Shown: positions 24,237 through 32,829 of the stretch, piece after piece
Layout of the letters: each line of letters begins with the position of its first letter
How positions within the stretch are numbered: the stretch's first letter is position 1
Notes under the pieces: model-generated
The model's input: the letters and a program-made list of their open reading frames with translations, nothing else
What the model was told of the DNA's origin: nothing
The model's database searches: none
Virus record (IMG/VR): IMGVR_UViG_3300032265_002872
Location: 1-46,375 of that record
Origin: a virus
DNA length: 46,375 nucleotides
Direction: 5' to 3' (one strand)
Translations under genes and position numbers: made by a program

Positions 24237-24587
24237 ATGGATGAAAGATTAGAGAAAGCTTTAGAGTTTTCAAATTTTAAATATACGGCTTACCTTGAAA
24301 AAAGGCGGCTCCAAGAAAAACTTAAATCAGACCTTTTACTTTATCACAACGGCGGTAAATTCTTTCTAGATAGAAATTTTCTTCTTTTCTTAAACCTAAT
24401 AGTACCAGAGGAAGGAACCGGGGCTGTTACCATACTCGATGATAAATTGACTCCTGTGATCATAGAAGACATCGCTAAATTCCAAAAAGAATCTATTGAT
24501 AGATATTTTTCTATAACCAAACAATATTATATTGATTTTGAGTCTCTAAAGAAAAAAAGGTCTGTAAAAAATCTAATTGATCTATGA
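24237..24587 (+). CDS. Unrecognised phage protein, 116 aa
   Basis: 116 residues, mainly helical, with a basic N-terminal helix (YLEKRRLQEKLKSDLLLY, about 20-37) and a central NGGKFFLDRNFLLFLNLIV strand region. No metal or nucleotide motif. It opens the plus-strand operon leading to the glycosyltransferase-like genes and overlaps the next start by ATGA. GGAG lies 8 bases before its ATG. I associate similar small proteins with T4-like aquatic phages but cannot name a function. Confidence 0.65.
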   Translation: MDERLEKALEFSNFKYTAYLEKRRLQEKLKSDLLLYHNGGKFFLDRNFLLFLNLIVPEEGTGAVTILDDKLTPVIIEDIAKFQKESIDRYFSITKQYYIDFESLKKKRSVKNLIDL

Positions 24588-25441
24588 AGAAAGGATGCCT
24601 CTTATTTGCCCATAACGGAAATATAGATTATGGATCTCAAGCAGTACTTGCCGCCGCTCTAGTAAGAAAATATCTCGATGTACCTGTTAGCCTAGTTTCC
24701 GACAAAGAAACCATAAACGATATTAATTCAAAATTTAAAACTCTACCATTTGATAATATAATAGAAATTGAAAAACCCAATAATATTAATCAAAGACGTC
24801 TATATGATCGTGAGAGTAAAGACTATAAGGTATTCAACTTTATAAATGGCAATAGGCATTCCGCATATGAGTTAACACCGTATGATAGGACTTTGGTCAT
24901 CGACACAGATTTTTTAGTATTCAGTGATAGTCTTTCAAAGTATTGGAACAGTGATGACTTTTTTATCACCCCAGGGATGCTATTGTTACAAGACGATGCG
25001 ACTAATCCTAAAGAGCACAAAGTAGGACCATACAGTATAGATATGGTATGGGCCACGAATATCATTTTTAGCAAAAATGAGGAAACAAAGATATTTTTTG
25101 ATCTTATCGAGTTTATCAAACAAGAATATTATTATTATTCAAATCTATACGAATTCCATCCCGGCCAATATAGGAATGATTTCGTATTCAGCATCGCTTG
25201 CCATATAATGAGCGGGCATGGACTAGATCCGTGGCATAAAGAGTTACCAGTTCCTATATTTTTCGATGACAGATGTGAAATATTAAAAATCAAAGACAGC
25301 GGAGATATACTTTTTTTAATAGAACTTCGAGACAAACATATATTAGCTAAATCCTTTCAGCAGGACGTACACATAATGAATAAATTGAGTCTACTAGATA
25401 ATCTTGATCAACTTTTAAAGCTGGCCAATTATGAAAGATAA
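24584..25441 (+). CDS. GT-A fold glycosyltransferase-like protein
   Basis: 285 residues. A Rossmann-like N-terminus (CLLFAHNGNIDYGSQAVLAA) leads to a YELTPYDRTLVIDTDFLVFS segment with the DxD motif Asp107-Thr-Asp109, the metal and sugar-nucleotide site of GT-A transferases such as GT8-like families. The next gene is a clear paralogue with DSD. Start overlaps the previous stop (ATGA) and its end overlaps the next gene by 11 bases. It would transfer a sugar from a nucleotide donor. Acceptor unknown: phage DNA, virion protein or a surface glycan. No membrane anchor. Confidence 0.78.
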   Translation: MKKGCLLFAHNGNIDYGSQAVLAAALVRKYLDVPVSLVSDKETINDINSKFKTLPFDNIIEIEKPNNINQRRLYDRESKDYKVFNFINGNRHSAYELTPYDRTLVIDTDFLVFSDSLSKYWNSDDFFITPGMLLLQDDATNPKEHKVGPYSIDMVWATNIIFSKNEETKIFFDLIEFIKQEYYYYSNLYEFHPGQYRNDFVFSIACHIMSGHGLDPWHKELPVPIFFDDRCEILKIKDSGDILFLIELRDKHILAKSFQQDVHIMNKLSLLDNLDQLLKLANYER

Positions 25442-26261
25442 AGGATATCTATTATTTGCCATAGACAGCAGTGAAGTAGACTATTCAACATTAGCCTATG
25501 CTTGTGCTCTTACAATTAAACTAACACAGCCAGATGGATATAACAACGTCACTGTTATTACAAATACTAAGAATAAATTTGATAATAAGATTAAAATTTT
25601 TGACGATATCATAGAATATACAGGTCCTATGGGGATGGATTGTAGGTCAAGGGCTTACGAGCTAAGTCCTTATCTAAGGACTGTTTTGCTTGATTCTGAT
25701 ATGCTATTTTTAAAACCGATGGATCATTATTGGAATCAAGTCCAACACCTCGACCTATTCATAACTTCTAGTCCTCAAAATTATCAAGGAAAATCCTTTA
25801 GTTACGGACACTATAGAAAAGTGTTCGTTGATTACGAGCTACCCGATGTTTACAATGCGTGGACATATTTTCGAAAGTCGCCGCAGACCGAAGAATTTTT
25901 TGAATTGGTTAAATTAATGACCGATAACCCGGAACCATTTATAAAAAAATTCCTACCTAGTCTCGGGCTTGATAATATACCGACAGATGAAGCATTTGCT
26001 CTATCTCTTCGTATACTAGGATTAGAAGATCAAGCAGTGTATCCCGAATGGGATTTTCCCAGGATCACCCATATGAAACCTCTAGTGCAGGGTTGGAAAG
26101 AATATCTTGTAGATTGGACTGAAAAAATAAGGGTGTCTGTAAATCCAAAAGGACAAATAAAACTAGGAGTATGGCAACAGACAGAATTGTTGCACTATGT
26201 TGATAAAAATTTTATTACACCCGATATTCTAAAAACACTAGAGGTTGCTTATGAGTCATGA
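25431..26261 (+). CDS. GT-A fold glycosyltransferase-like protein (paralogue)
   Basis: 276 residues. Shares with the preceding protein the opening GYLLFAIDSSEVDYSTLAYA, the YELSPYLRTVLLDSDMLFL stretch with DxD at Asp88-Ser-Asp90, and a later Asp-Glu-Ala-Phe (acid/base region) with Asp/Glu-rich surroundings. The DxD, together with Tyr-Glu-Leu-Ser-Pro just before it, marks a phage subfamily. Overlaps both neighbours by 11 bases. Tandem duplication followed by divergence is likely, so the two may add successive sugars. Confidence 0.78.
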   Translation: MKDKGYLLFAIDSSEVDYSTLAYACALTIKLTQPDGYNNVTVITNTKNKFDNKIKIFDDIIEYTGPMGMDCRSRAYELSPYLRTVLLDSDMLFLKPMDHYWNQVQHLDLFITSSPQNYQGKSFSYGHYRKVFVDYELPDVYNAWTYFRKSPQTEEFFELVKLMTDNPEPFIKKFLPSLGLDNIPTDEAFALSLRILGLEDQAVYPEWDFPRITHMKPLVQGWKEYLVDWTEKIRVSVNPKGQIKLGVWQQTELLHYVDKNFITPDILKTLEVAYES

Positions 26262-26808
26262 TTTTTATGTTTTATATGATCTAGAAACTAGTTTCGCTAC
26301 GGCAATCGGCGGTAGTCCGTTTGATGTCATTCCTGAAGGAATGGGCAACTGCTTGGCTAGAGAAAAAGACGGGTATGATTTCCTAACACATAAGAAAATA
26401 CTAAGAGATTATATCGTAATAGTAATTAACGGATACGCTGAATTTAAGTTCAGGAGTTCCAATTTAGAATTTCCCCGTAACATTACATCTAATCAGAGCT
26501 TGAGAGATCTTCATCATAGAGTAGTATTTTTTGATTACTTAGATATAAGATATACAGTCGATAATGACAGCATAATATTTAAATTTGACTGGGAAAATCT
26601 CGACGACAAATATAAATTTAAATTTGACTCTATGATCAATGAAAAAAATAAGTTGTTCAACTTGTATATAACGTGTTATAATGAACCAGATAAATTAATT
26701 TCAAAACACGAGATTGACCTATTGAAATTAAGTATAGATAAAATATATAAATTAGAGTATGCTGTTAACAAAAAAATCAGCATATGGGGAAATAGGAAAT
26801 ATGATTGA
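26251..26808 (+). CDS. Unrecognised phage protein, 185 aa
   Basis: 185 residues from the ATG at 26251; a TTG two codons upstream is also in frame but less likely. Beta-rich and aromatic-rich with several Asp/Lys-Phe strands (DYLDIRYTV, SIIFKFDWEN) and a helical C-terminal 50 residues. No DxD or nucleotide motif. It overlaps the glycosyltransferase-like genes on both sides, so it belongs to the same operon and may be an acceptor-binding partner. Function unknown. Confidence 0.6.
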   Translation: MSHDFYVLYDLETSFATAIGGSPFDVIPEGMGNCLAREKDGYDFLTHKKILRDYIVIVINGYAEFKFRSSNLEFPRNITSNQSLRDLHHRVVFFDYLDIRYTVDNDSIIFKFDWENLDDKYKFKFDSMINEKNKLFNLYITCYNEPDKLISKHEIDLLKLSIDKIYKLEYAVNKKISIWGNRKYD

Positions 26809-27706
26809 AAAATTAACCATATCAGAACTAGATTGCATCTTTATTAGTTATGATGAACCTAATGCGGAAAAACATTGGGTTGATCTATTAGACAAATGTA
26901 TGTGGGCCAAACGTGTCCACAGAGTTAAAGGGTCAAACGAATGTCATCAAGCGGCTGCGGAGTTAAGTGAAACTGATTGGTTTATCACTGTGGATGCCGA
27001 TAATATTGTTGATACTAGATTCTTTGACCAAGTTATAGATATACCCATAGGATCAAAAGCATTTAGTTGGCCAGGGGTAAATGCAATCAACGGACTTCGA
27101 TATGGCAACGGCAGTCTAAAAGTATGGAAGAAAGATTTTGTATTGGGAATGAAAACACACGAAGAGTCGGCTGATCCTAAGGGTCAGGTAGATTTTTGTT
27201 GGGAGGACGGTTATAGGCCTATGGTACATAGTTACTCAGTTACGTATCCCAATGCCAGTCCGTATCAAGCATGGCGAGCAGGTTTTCGAGAAGGTGTGAA
27301 GATGAGTCTAGTTGACGGAGTACTACCAAAGGATCCAATGCCTTCAAAATTATTTTGGCATAATCTGCATAGATTAAAAGCATGGTGTAGTATTGGTAGT
27401 CACATAGAAAATGGTCAGTGGGCTATATTAGGTGCCAGGCATGGATGCTGGAAAACCAACTGTACCGAATGGGATTACATAGATGTGAGAGATTTTGCCT
27501 ATCTCGATAACATCTGGAAAGAGGTTAAGAATCTCAATGTACAAGAAGCCATTATAGATTATGGGCGAAGATTAGAAAAAGATTTTGAATTCTCGGTTCC
27601 GGTGCTAGACGAACAAGTTAGTAGATACGTGGTAGAACTATTCCAAGATCAATATAATCAAGCTACACAGCAGATAGAATGGACCATGAGGCGCAACAGT
27701 GTTTGA
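26801..27706 (+). CDS. Glycosyltransferase family 2-like protein
   Basis: 301 residues from the ATG at 26801 (8-base overlap with the previous gene); a start at 26759 is in frame but would overlap far more. LDCIFISYDEPNAEKHW is the GT2-like first strand and nucleotide loop, followed by a DxD-type Asp65-Ala-Asp67 (ITVDADNIVD). The stretch WKKDFVLGM and a later WEDGYRPMVHSYSVT segment are in the acceptor half. A shorter paralogue follows. Sugar transfer to an unknown acceptor; the paired layout mirrors the GT pair just upstream. Confidence 0.75.
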   Translation: MIEKLTISELDCIFISYDEPNAEKHWVDLLDKCMWAKRVHRVKGSNECHQAAAELSETDWFITVDADNIVDTRFFDQVIDIPIGSKAFSWPGVNAINGLRYGNGSLKVWKKDFVLGMKTHEESADPKGQVDFCWEDGYRPMVHSYSVTYPNASPYQAWRAGFREGVKMSLVDGVLPKDPMPSKLFWHNLHRLKAWCSIGSHIENGQWAILGARHGCWKTNCTEWDYIDVRDFAYLDNIWKEVKNLNVQEAIIDYGRRLEKDFEFSVPVLDEQVSRYVVELFQDQYNQATQQIEWTMRRNSV

Positions 27707-28376
27707 TATAATATTCATATCTTATAATGAACCAAATGCCAATGATAATTGGAAGGCATTAGTATCTCGATTTCCCTATGCTAGACGTATACACGGAGTC
27801 AAAGGAATTCATACAGCACATAAAACAGCAGCTAAATTATTTGGGCTAACTGAAAAATTCTGGGTAGTAGATGGGGATACCCAGATAGAAGAGTCATTCA
27901 CATTTACTCCTCCTTACGAGCTATGGGATGATGCCGTTTATGTCTATCGTGCTCGCAATCCTGTTAACGACCTAGTGTACGGATATGGTGGTTTGAAATT
28001 ATTACCCAGGATTCAAACATCGATAATGAATGTGAATGCCACTGATATGAGTACCAGTATAAGTGAAACTTTCTTTGTCGTGAATGAAATTGCTAGTGTT
28101 ACCTGCTTTAATACCGATCCATTCAATACATGGAAATCAGCCTTTAGAGAGTGTGTAAAGTTAAGTTCTAAAATTATCGATAATCAAGTAGATTCCGAAA
28201 CTGAAGAAAGACTCGACGCTTGGTGTACTTTAGGAAAGGAACAACCATACGGGGATTGGTGTATTGATGGTGCTCAAAGAGGAAAAGAATACGGATTAAT
28301 AAATTCCAATAATCTAGATAAACTTAATAAGATAAATGATTTTGATTGGATCAAAAATCAATTTGAGAATAGGTAA
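27699..28376 (+). CDS. Glycosyltransferase family 2-like protein (paralogue), GTG start
   Basis: 225 residues starting at GTG 27699, an 8-base overlap (GTGTTTGA) with the previous stop. FDIIFISYNEPNANDNW and RRIHGVKGIHTAHKTAA repeat the pattern of the preceding protein (VHRVKGSNECHQAAA), and Asp58-Gly-Asp60 (VVDGDTQ) is the DxD motif. It also keeps Asp-Ala-Trp-Cys-x-x-Gly and Gly-x-Trp-x-x-x-Gly-Ala strings near the end, as does the longer copy. Last gene of the plus-strand GT operon, which meets a convergent gene directly. Confidence 0.75.
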   Translation: MFDIIFISYNEPNANDNWKALVSRFPYARRIHGVKGIHTAHKTAAKLFGLTEKFWVVDGDTQIEESFTFTPPYELWDDAVYVYRARNPVNDLVYGYGGLKLLPRIQTSIMNVNATDMSTSISETFFVVNEIASVTCFNTDPFNTWKSAFRECVKLSSKIIDNQVDSETEERLDAWCTLGKEQPYGDWCIDGAQRGKEYGLINSNNLDKLNKINDFDWIKNQFENR

Positions 28377-28613
28377 TTAAAGGCCTATCTGTCTGTCTTC
28401 ATCGTCGAGCGGAATTAGTTTTCTGTGTATAATAGCGCCCTTGTATTCGATTTCAAAAGAGGTGTAAAACCAGTTTGCATTATCGTCTGATTGAAAATTT
28501 TCAATTATTTTTTCTATCGCACCTGGCATGAGGAAATTACAAGGAACACGAGCTACTTTAGCGTTTCCAGAATAAACATGCATAATAAAATTTAATTCGT
28601 GTGGGTTGTCCAT
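28377..28613 (-). CDS. Unrecognised phage protein, 78 aa
   Basis: 78 residues, soluble, no motif; a single Cys (RVPCNFL) and an acidic C-terminus. It lies convergent to the GT operon with adjacent stops and no terminator, and its first codons overlap the end of the 241-aa gene by 22 bases, so the two form a small minus-strand operon. Its size and position next to radical-SAM genes raise the idea of a peptide substrate, but it lacks the Cys-rich or repeat core usual for RiPP precursors. Confidence 0.55.
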   Translation of the reverse strand: MDNPHELNFIMHVYSGNAKVARVPCNFLMPGAIEKIIENFQSDDNANWFYTSFEIEYKGAIIHRKLIPLDDEDRQIGL

Positions 28614-29317
28614 ATTTTTTTAATGTATTCTAGCATTGAGGAATCAAATCTACTACTATCACCCTTTTTAAGCAATCCATCAAAATCATTGTCGTTGTCT
28701 ACTGCAGAAGAAGAGTTAGGAACAAAGAAGAAGAATCCGGCCTCGTCTCTCAGTATATTATTTCCCTCAGTGCTCATAAAGTCAGAATTAAATCCCAATT
28801 CTTTAATTTTTTTTACTATCCAACCCCATTGATTAAAGCCTTCCATAGATATAGACAATATCTCTGGAGAAAATGGATGCTTTCCTATTAATCTATCAAG
28901 GGAGAAGGGATTTCCATAGCATCCGGTTGGGGTAACAAATTTATTATAGTATAAAGTTTGCCCTTTTTTTATTCCAAAAGGATTTGTATCGCTTTCTAGA
29001 ACTAATTCTTCAAATTCCAAAGGCTTAGATATCCTCGTAACTTTTTCTATCTCATTTGCCTCGTATAAACCTAATATCAAATCATGGAAAATTTTATTTC
29101 TCTCTGTATCGAGTGTGTGGAAGACTCCGTTTTTTTCAAAAAAATACCCAAAGGTTTTATTTATATACCAAAATCCTTCTTCTTCAATTCCCCATATATT
29201 TTGATGCAAAGGCGAATCTTCAATCGCTACCGGAAGAGCACTTGTTATTGACAAGTTAAACTCGACCAATATTTCTTTGCTCAGGGTATTCATCTTTTCA
29301 AGTAAAAATTGTTTCAT
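28592..29317 (-). CDS. Unrecognised phage protein, 241 aa
   Basis: 241 residues with an N-terminal helix, a beta-rich middle (about residues 45-140, for example EEGFWYINKTFGYFF and KKGQTLYYNKFVTPTGCYG) and a helical C-terminus. No signal peptide, membrane helix or recognised catalytic motif. It lies divergent to the first radical-SAM gene, with a CTAAATAA variant and AGG just before its ATG. Function unknown; co-occurrence with modification enzymes is the only clue. Confidence 0.6.
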   Translation of the reverse strand: MKQFLLEKMNTLSKEILVEFNLSITSALPVAIEDSPLHQNIWGIEEEGFWYINKTFGYFFEKNGVFHTLDTERNKIFHDLILGLYEANEIEKVTRISKPLEFEELVLESDTNPFGIKKGQTLYYNKFVTPTGCYGNPFSLDRLIGKHPFSPEILSISMEGFNQWGWIVKKIKELGFNSDFMSTEGNNILRDEAGFFFFVPNSSSAVDNDNDFDGLLKKGDSSRFDSSMLEYIKKIWTTHTN

Positions 29318-29362
29318 GATCCTTTATTTAGTCTAGTTTATTTTTAAGTTTTTATATGGTCA

Positions 29363-29370
29363 GTTAAATA
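29363..29370 (+). promoter_or_regulatory. T4-like late promoter motif, 6 bases before ATG
   Basis: GTTAAATA then CAAGCT and the ATG at 29377. Heads the plus-strand radical-SAM operon (29377-35715). Opposite it, CTAAATAA at 29331-29324 precedes the divergent 241-aa gene. Confidence 0.45.
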
Positions 29371-29376
29371 CAAGCT

Positions 29377-30342
29377 ATGAACATACCATGGCAAAAAATA
29401 ACGCAATTTGGTCAAAAAAATATGCTAACTCGTCCGCTATTTTCAACAAGTTGGATTTTGGGGAGATTTTGTAATTATAAATGTAGTTATTGTTGGCCAT
29501 ACGCCCGAAGCGATATTCAAGATTATCAACCGCTTGAAGTGTACAAGAACACCATAGACGAGATCAAGCGCCAAGCACGAACCAATAGATTTGACCAGTT
29601 CCATTGGTCTTTCAGCGGCGGGGAGCCGACTGCTTACAAACATCTTTTAGAGCTAATTAAACATTTAGATGAAAAAGAAAGCTCGTACCAAACTATCCAC
29701 ATGACTACTAATTTAAGTCCCGGAAGCAAATGGTGGAACACATGGTGTAACAATACTTCTTTACTACAACGCCGCAGTATTACCGCCAGCTTCCATGATG
29801 AGTTTGCCAAGGAGCAGGAGTTTAGTGAAAAATGTTTACAGTTGATGTATGAGCTAGTACACGTAACAATCAATCAAGTGATGGTTCCTGAAAAGTTCTA
29901 TGAATTGTATGAACGTTGTGAGCGTTTCCACAAACGTGGCATTAACGTAACTCTTAAACCGCAGAGCAATGATACTGCCAGTGCGATAGTAGAAGGTTAC
30001 AGCGATGATATGATACGAAAAATGCAAGAAGGGTTTCCACAGCAGGCCAACGGTGAAAATTTCTATCAAATATCTTTATTTGATTTAGATGGTAACGAAT
30101 ATCATTTTGATCAAGCTGAACGATTTAATGTGTTTGGATTTAATAAATTTAAAGGATGGAGTTGTAATAGTGGCTACCAAAGTGTTATAATAAGAGGTAA
30201 CGAAGTAAAACGTAGCTATAGCTGTCATGACGAACCGTTAGGCACTATAACTCAGGGTTTTGAACTATTCAGTAATACACAGAAATGTATTACTCCCATT
30301 TGTATCAGTTCGGCCGACAGCAAGATACCTAAGGAAAAATAA
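29377..30342 (+). CDS. Radical-SAM enzyme
   Basis: 321 residues. CxxxCxxC cluster motif at Cys32, Cys36 and Cys39 (CNYKCSYC), SAM-binding GGEPT at 81-85, then a partial TIM barrel. The C-terminal part holds further cysteines (WSCNSGY, YSCHDEP and CITPIC), suggesting an auxiliary-cluster (SPASM/twitch-like) extension as in peptide- or protein-modifying members. The opening SWILGRFCNYKCSYCWPY recurs in the enzymes at 33915 and 45622. The enzyme would make a 5'-deoxyadenosyl radical. First gene of an operon in which the next gene starts 2 bases after its stop. Confidence 0.9.
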   Translation: MNIPWQKITQFGQKNMLTRPLFSTSWILGRFCNYKCSYCWPYARSDIQDYQPLEVYKNTIDEIKRQARTNRFDQFHWSFSGGEPTAYKHLLELIKHLDEKESSYQTIHMTTNLSPGSKWWNTWCNNTSLLQRRSITASFHDEFAKEQEFSEKCLQLMYELVHVTINQVMVPEKFYELYERCERFHKRGINVTLKPQSNDTASAIVEGYSDDMIRKMQEGFPQQANGENFYQISLFDLDGNEYHFDQAERFNVFGFNKFKGWSCNSGYQSVIIRGNEVKRSYSCHDEPLGTITQGFELFSNTQKCITPICISSADSKIPKEK

Positions 30343-30344
30343 AG

Positions 30345-31706
30345 ATGATCAACGAGATTAATCATAATAAGTCATCTACGCTTTGTGTTCTACCATGGAT
30401 ACATGTAGCAACACGGCCGAATGGTGATGCTCGATTGTGCTGCGGGTCTAATGCCAGTCAAGCAACAAAGGGCATACTTGATGCCGGGCTTGTTAAAAAA
30501 GAAAACGGCGATCCTGCTAATTTTGGTAAAGAAACGTTAATGAGTGCGTTTAATAATGACTATATGAAAGACGTTCGCAAAACAATGATTAATGGACAGA
30601 TACCGTTGAGCTGTGCCAAATGCTTTGAGGAAGAAAACAACGGCATCACTAGTAAACGTGTTTGGGAAACCATGTATTGGGAACAACAAGGTATAGATTT
30701 AACAGACTTAATTGAACGGACCGAATCAGATGGAACTATTCCTCCTATTATCCGATATTTAGATTTGCGTTTAGGTCATACTTGTAATCTTAAATGCGTT
30801 ATGTGTAGCCCGCATGACAGCAGTAAATGGACCCAGGATCACAACAAACTAGTTTCTAAAACTAAAAGTCCTATAGTGCTTCAACAAATCAGCTGGAACT
30901 CAAAAGATTTTAATAACACATGGTACGAAAGACCTGAACTATGGGAAGAGATATTTGATCAAATACCCAACATCAAACAACTATACTTTGCGGGAGGTGA
31001 GCCTTTAATGATTAAAGAACACAGACGCTTCTTAGAAGAAATTGTACGTAGAGGTTATAACGATCAAATTACCGTTAGATATAATAGCAACGGCGTATTG
31101 ATCGATGATGAGATGATAGAACTGTGGAGTAAATTTAAAGAAATACGTTTTGCTTTTAGTATCGATGCTGTCACTGATCGAAATCATTATATACGATATC
31201 CCGTCAACTGGAAAGAAATTGAATCAGCATTAGACAAACTAGATAATACTCCAGACAACATCAAAGTAGGTATAGCGTGTGCTGTGCAAATCTTTAACGT
31301 CAAACACATTATCGATTTTGCGAAATGGAAGATAGGTAAGAACTATAAAAAAATCAATAGATTTAAATTTGCCGGTCACGAAGTCGGCGGTGGGATCATA
31401 AACATGCACATGTTGTATATACCTACATTCTTAAGTGCTAGGATATTACCAAAAGAAGAGAAAGAAAAGTTAGCCAAGGATTTAGTAGAGTTTAAACAAT
31501 GGTTATGGGACAATTATACGCAAGATGATAGCTTCTGGAAGATCAATCCCAATGGATGGAATCGTTGGGCTAGTATCTTAAAGTTTGTTCAAGCAGAGGA
31601 CCACAGTCATTTACTTCCAGACTTTCAAGAGTATGTTGCTAACTTAGATAACATCAGAAATACAAATGCTAAAACTATATTTCCAGAATTAAAAAATTTA
31701 CTATGA
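30345..31706 (+). CDS. Radical-SAM enzyme with N-terminal twitch-like domain
   Basis: 453 residues. An N-terminal cysteine set (Cys14, Cys32, Cys33, Cys90, Cys93; CVLPWIHVATRPNG and LCCG) forms a twitch-like auxiliary-cluster domain placed before the radical-SAM core, an order opposite to usual SPASM enzymes. The core has Cys147/151/154 (CNLKCVMC), FAGGEPL and a SIDA strand. A second protein of the same design lies at 41230-42546. Such enzymes often act on peptides or carry electrons through the second cluster. It overlaps the next gene by ATGA, tying it to a putative 2-oxoglutarate oxygenase. Confidence 0.9.
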   Translation: MINEINHNKSSTLCVLPWIHVATRPNGDARLCCGSNASQATKGILDAGLVKKENGDPANFGKETLMSAFNNDYMKDVRKTMINGQIPLSCAKCFEEENNGITSKRVWETMYWEQQGIDLTDLIERTESDGTIPPIIRYLDLRLGHTCNLKCVMCSPHDSSKWTQDHNKLVSKTKSPIVLQQISWNSKDFNNTWYERPELWEEIFDQIPNIKQLYFAGGEPLMIKEHRRFLEEIVRRGYNDQITVRYNSNGVLIDDEMIELWSKFKEIRFAFSIDAVTDRNHYIRYPVNWKEIESALDKLDNTPDNIKVGIACAVQIFNVKHIIDFAKWKIGKNYKKINRFKFAGHEVGGGIINMHMLYIPTFLSARILPKEEKEKLAKDLVEFKQWLWDNYTQDDSFWKINPNGWNRWASILKFVQAEDHSHLLPDFQEYVANLDNIRNTNAKTIFPELKNLL

Positions 31707-32236
31707 ATACCACTTTTTATAATCTTTCATTTAATAGGAAGGTGGTATTATTAAATAATTACTTTCCTGATCATATCTATTCTAGGCTCTTAAGTTTAAT
31801 TAAAACAGTCAAATGGCAAGATAGTATACAACCTCATAGGCAAGTATACGGATCAAATGATAAAATAATTAATTCTTACATAGAACAAAATACCTTAGAG
31901 CATGCCGAGAAATGGGCGGGAGCTCCTCAACGTTTAATATTCTGTACACTATGGAAGGACACTGAAGGATTAACTTACAAACAACACACTGATAAAGGTA
32001 TCTTTTCTAAATGGCGTAATCATATACAGATATACCTCAATGACGGAGAAACGATTGAGGGAATGGGTACGCGATTTCATCAGAGTGTACTACATCGTAA
32101 ACCTACAATAGAATTATGTTACACCGGAAACTCAGGTTATTTTATACATCACGGACAAACTATATATCATAGTGTCTCTCCCGTACCAAAAGATAAAATA
32201 CGTTACAGTTTATATGCGAGCTTTGAACCATTATGA
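31703..32236 (+). CDS. Fe(II)/2-oxoglutarate oxygenase-like protein
   Basis: 177 residues with the double-stranded beta-helix signature: His95-x-Asp97 (KQHTDKG), a distal His156 (TIYHSVSPV) and Arg167 (KIRYSLYASFE) to bind 2-oxoglutarate. This layout matches prolyl-4-hydroxylase-like oxygenases; the enzyme would hydroxylate a C-H bond using O2. It is coupled by ATGA overlaps to the radical-SAM gene before it and to the methyltransferase-like gene after it, implying a shared pathway. One of five such oxygenases in the window. Confidence 0.75.
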   Translation: MNTTFYNLSFNRKVVLLNNYFPDHIYSRLLSLIKTVKWQDSIQPHRQVYGSNDKIINSYIEQNTLEHAEKWAGAPQRLIFCTLWKDTEGLTYKQHTDKGIFSKWRNHIQIYLNDGETIEGMGTRFHQSVLHRKPTIELCYTGNSGYFIHHGQTIYHSVSPVPKDKIRYSLYASFEPL

Positions 32237-32829
32237 ACATAGATCTGAATCATTTCCATTATTGGATGCAGGCTGTGAGAGAAAGTCCGGATCCGATGCG
32301 TACACTTGATTGCTTCTGGCGAGGGCAGATGTCTAGTAAAGAGTGGTTATGTAATGAACTGCGTAAACATGTTGTAAAGTTTGTCACGATTGACATTCAC
32401 GGTGGATGGAACGGGGTGCTAGCAAGTATGCTATTTCAAAGCGAGATTCCGGTATCAAGTATTAGGAGTGTTGATATTGATCCCAAATGCCGGTCTATTG
32501 CTACAACGATGAACAAACCAGAAGAAATGGTAGGAAGGTTTACTGCTGTTACAGCAGACATGTGTAGTATTACTACTAACGCTGATGTTGTTATTAATAC
32601 CAGTTGTGAGCATATCACGCAAGACCAGTATAATATATGGTTAAGAAGTATATCACACGATACATTATTAGTTTTACAAAGCAATAACTATAAAATATCC
32701 GAGCATATACGTATAGCCACAGACCTAGAAGAGTTTAAACAACAATCCAGTGTTGGTAAAGTATTGTGGGCAGGGGAACTAGAGTTGCCTCTCTATAAAA
32801 GGTTTATGATTATAGGAAAAAATGTTTAA
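32233..32829 (+). CDS. Rossmann-fold methyltransferase-like protein
   Basis: 198 residues. Pattern of a class I SAM-dependent methyltransferase: FVTIDIHGGWNGVLASML (motif I, less glycine-rich than usual), RSVDIDPKCRSIA with the acidic end of strand 2, and ADVVINTSCEHI as the strand 4 motif. The target is not evident; the Ser-Cys-Glu-His string lacks an NPPY motif, so a DNA N6-adenine target is unlikely. ATGA overlap with the upstream oxygenase and an 8-base overlap with the next radical-SAM gene. Assignment is by fold pattern only. Confidence 0.65.
   Translation: MNIDLNHFHYWMQAVRESPDPMRTLDCFWRGQMSSKEWLCNELRKHVVKFVTIDIHGGWNGVLASMLFQSEIPVSSIRSVDIDPKCRSIATTMNKPEEMVGRFTAVTADMCSITTNADVVINTSCEHITQDQYNIWLRSISHDTLLVLQSNNYKISEHIRIATDLEEFKQQSSVGKVLWAGELELPLYKRFMIIGKNV

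Noticed and set aside
28365-28395. Terminator between convergent genes
   Set aside because: Only a 5-base ATAGG/CCTAT pair without a T tract; too weak.
28377-28613. RiPP precursor peptide for the radical-SAM enzymes
   Set aside because: 78 residues with a single Cys and no repeated or Cys-rich core; not supported beyond location.
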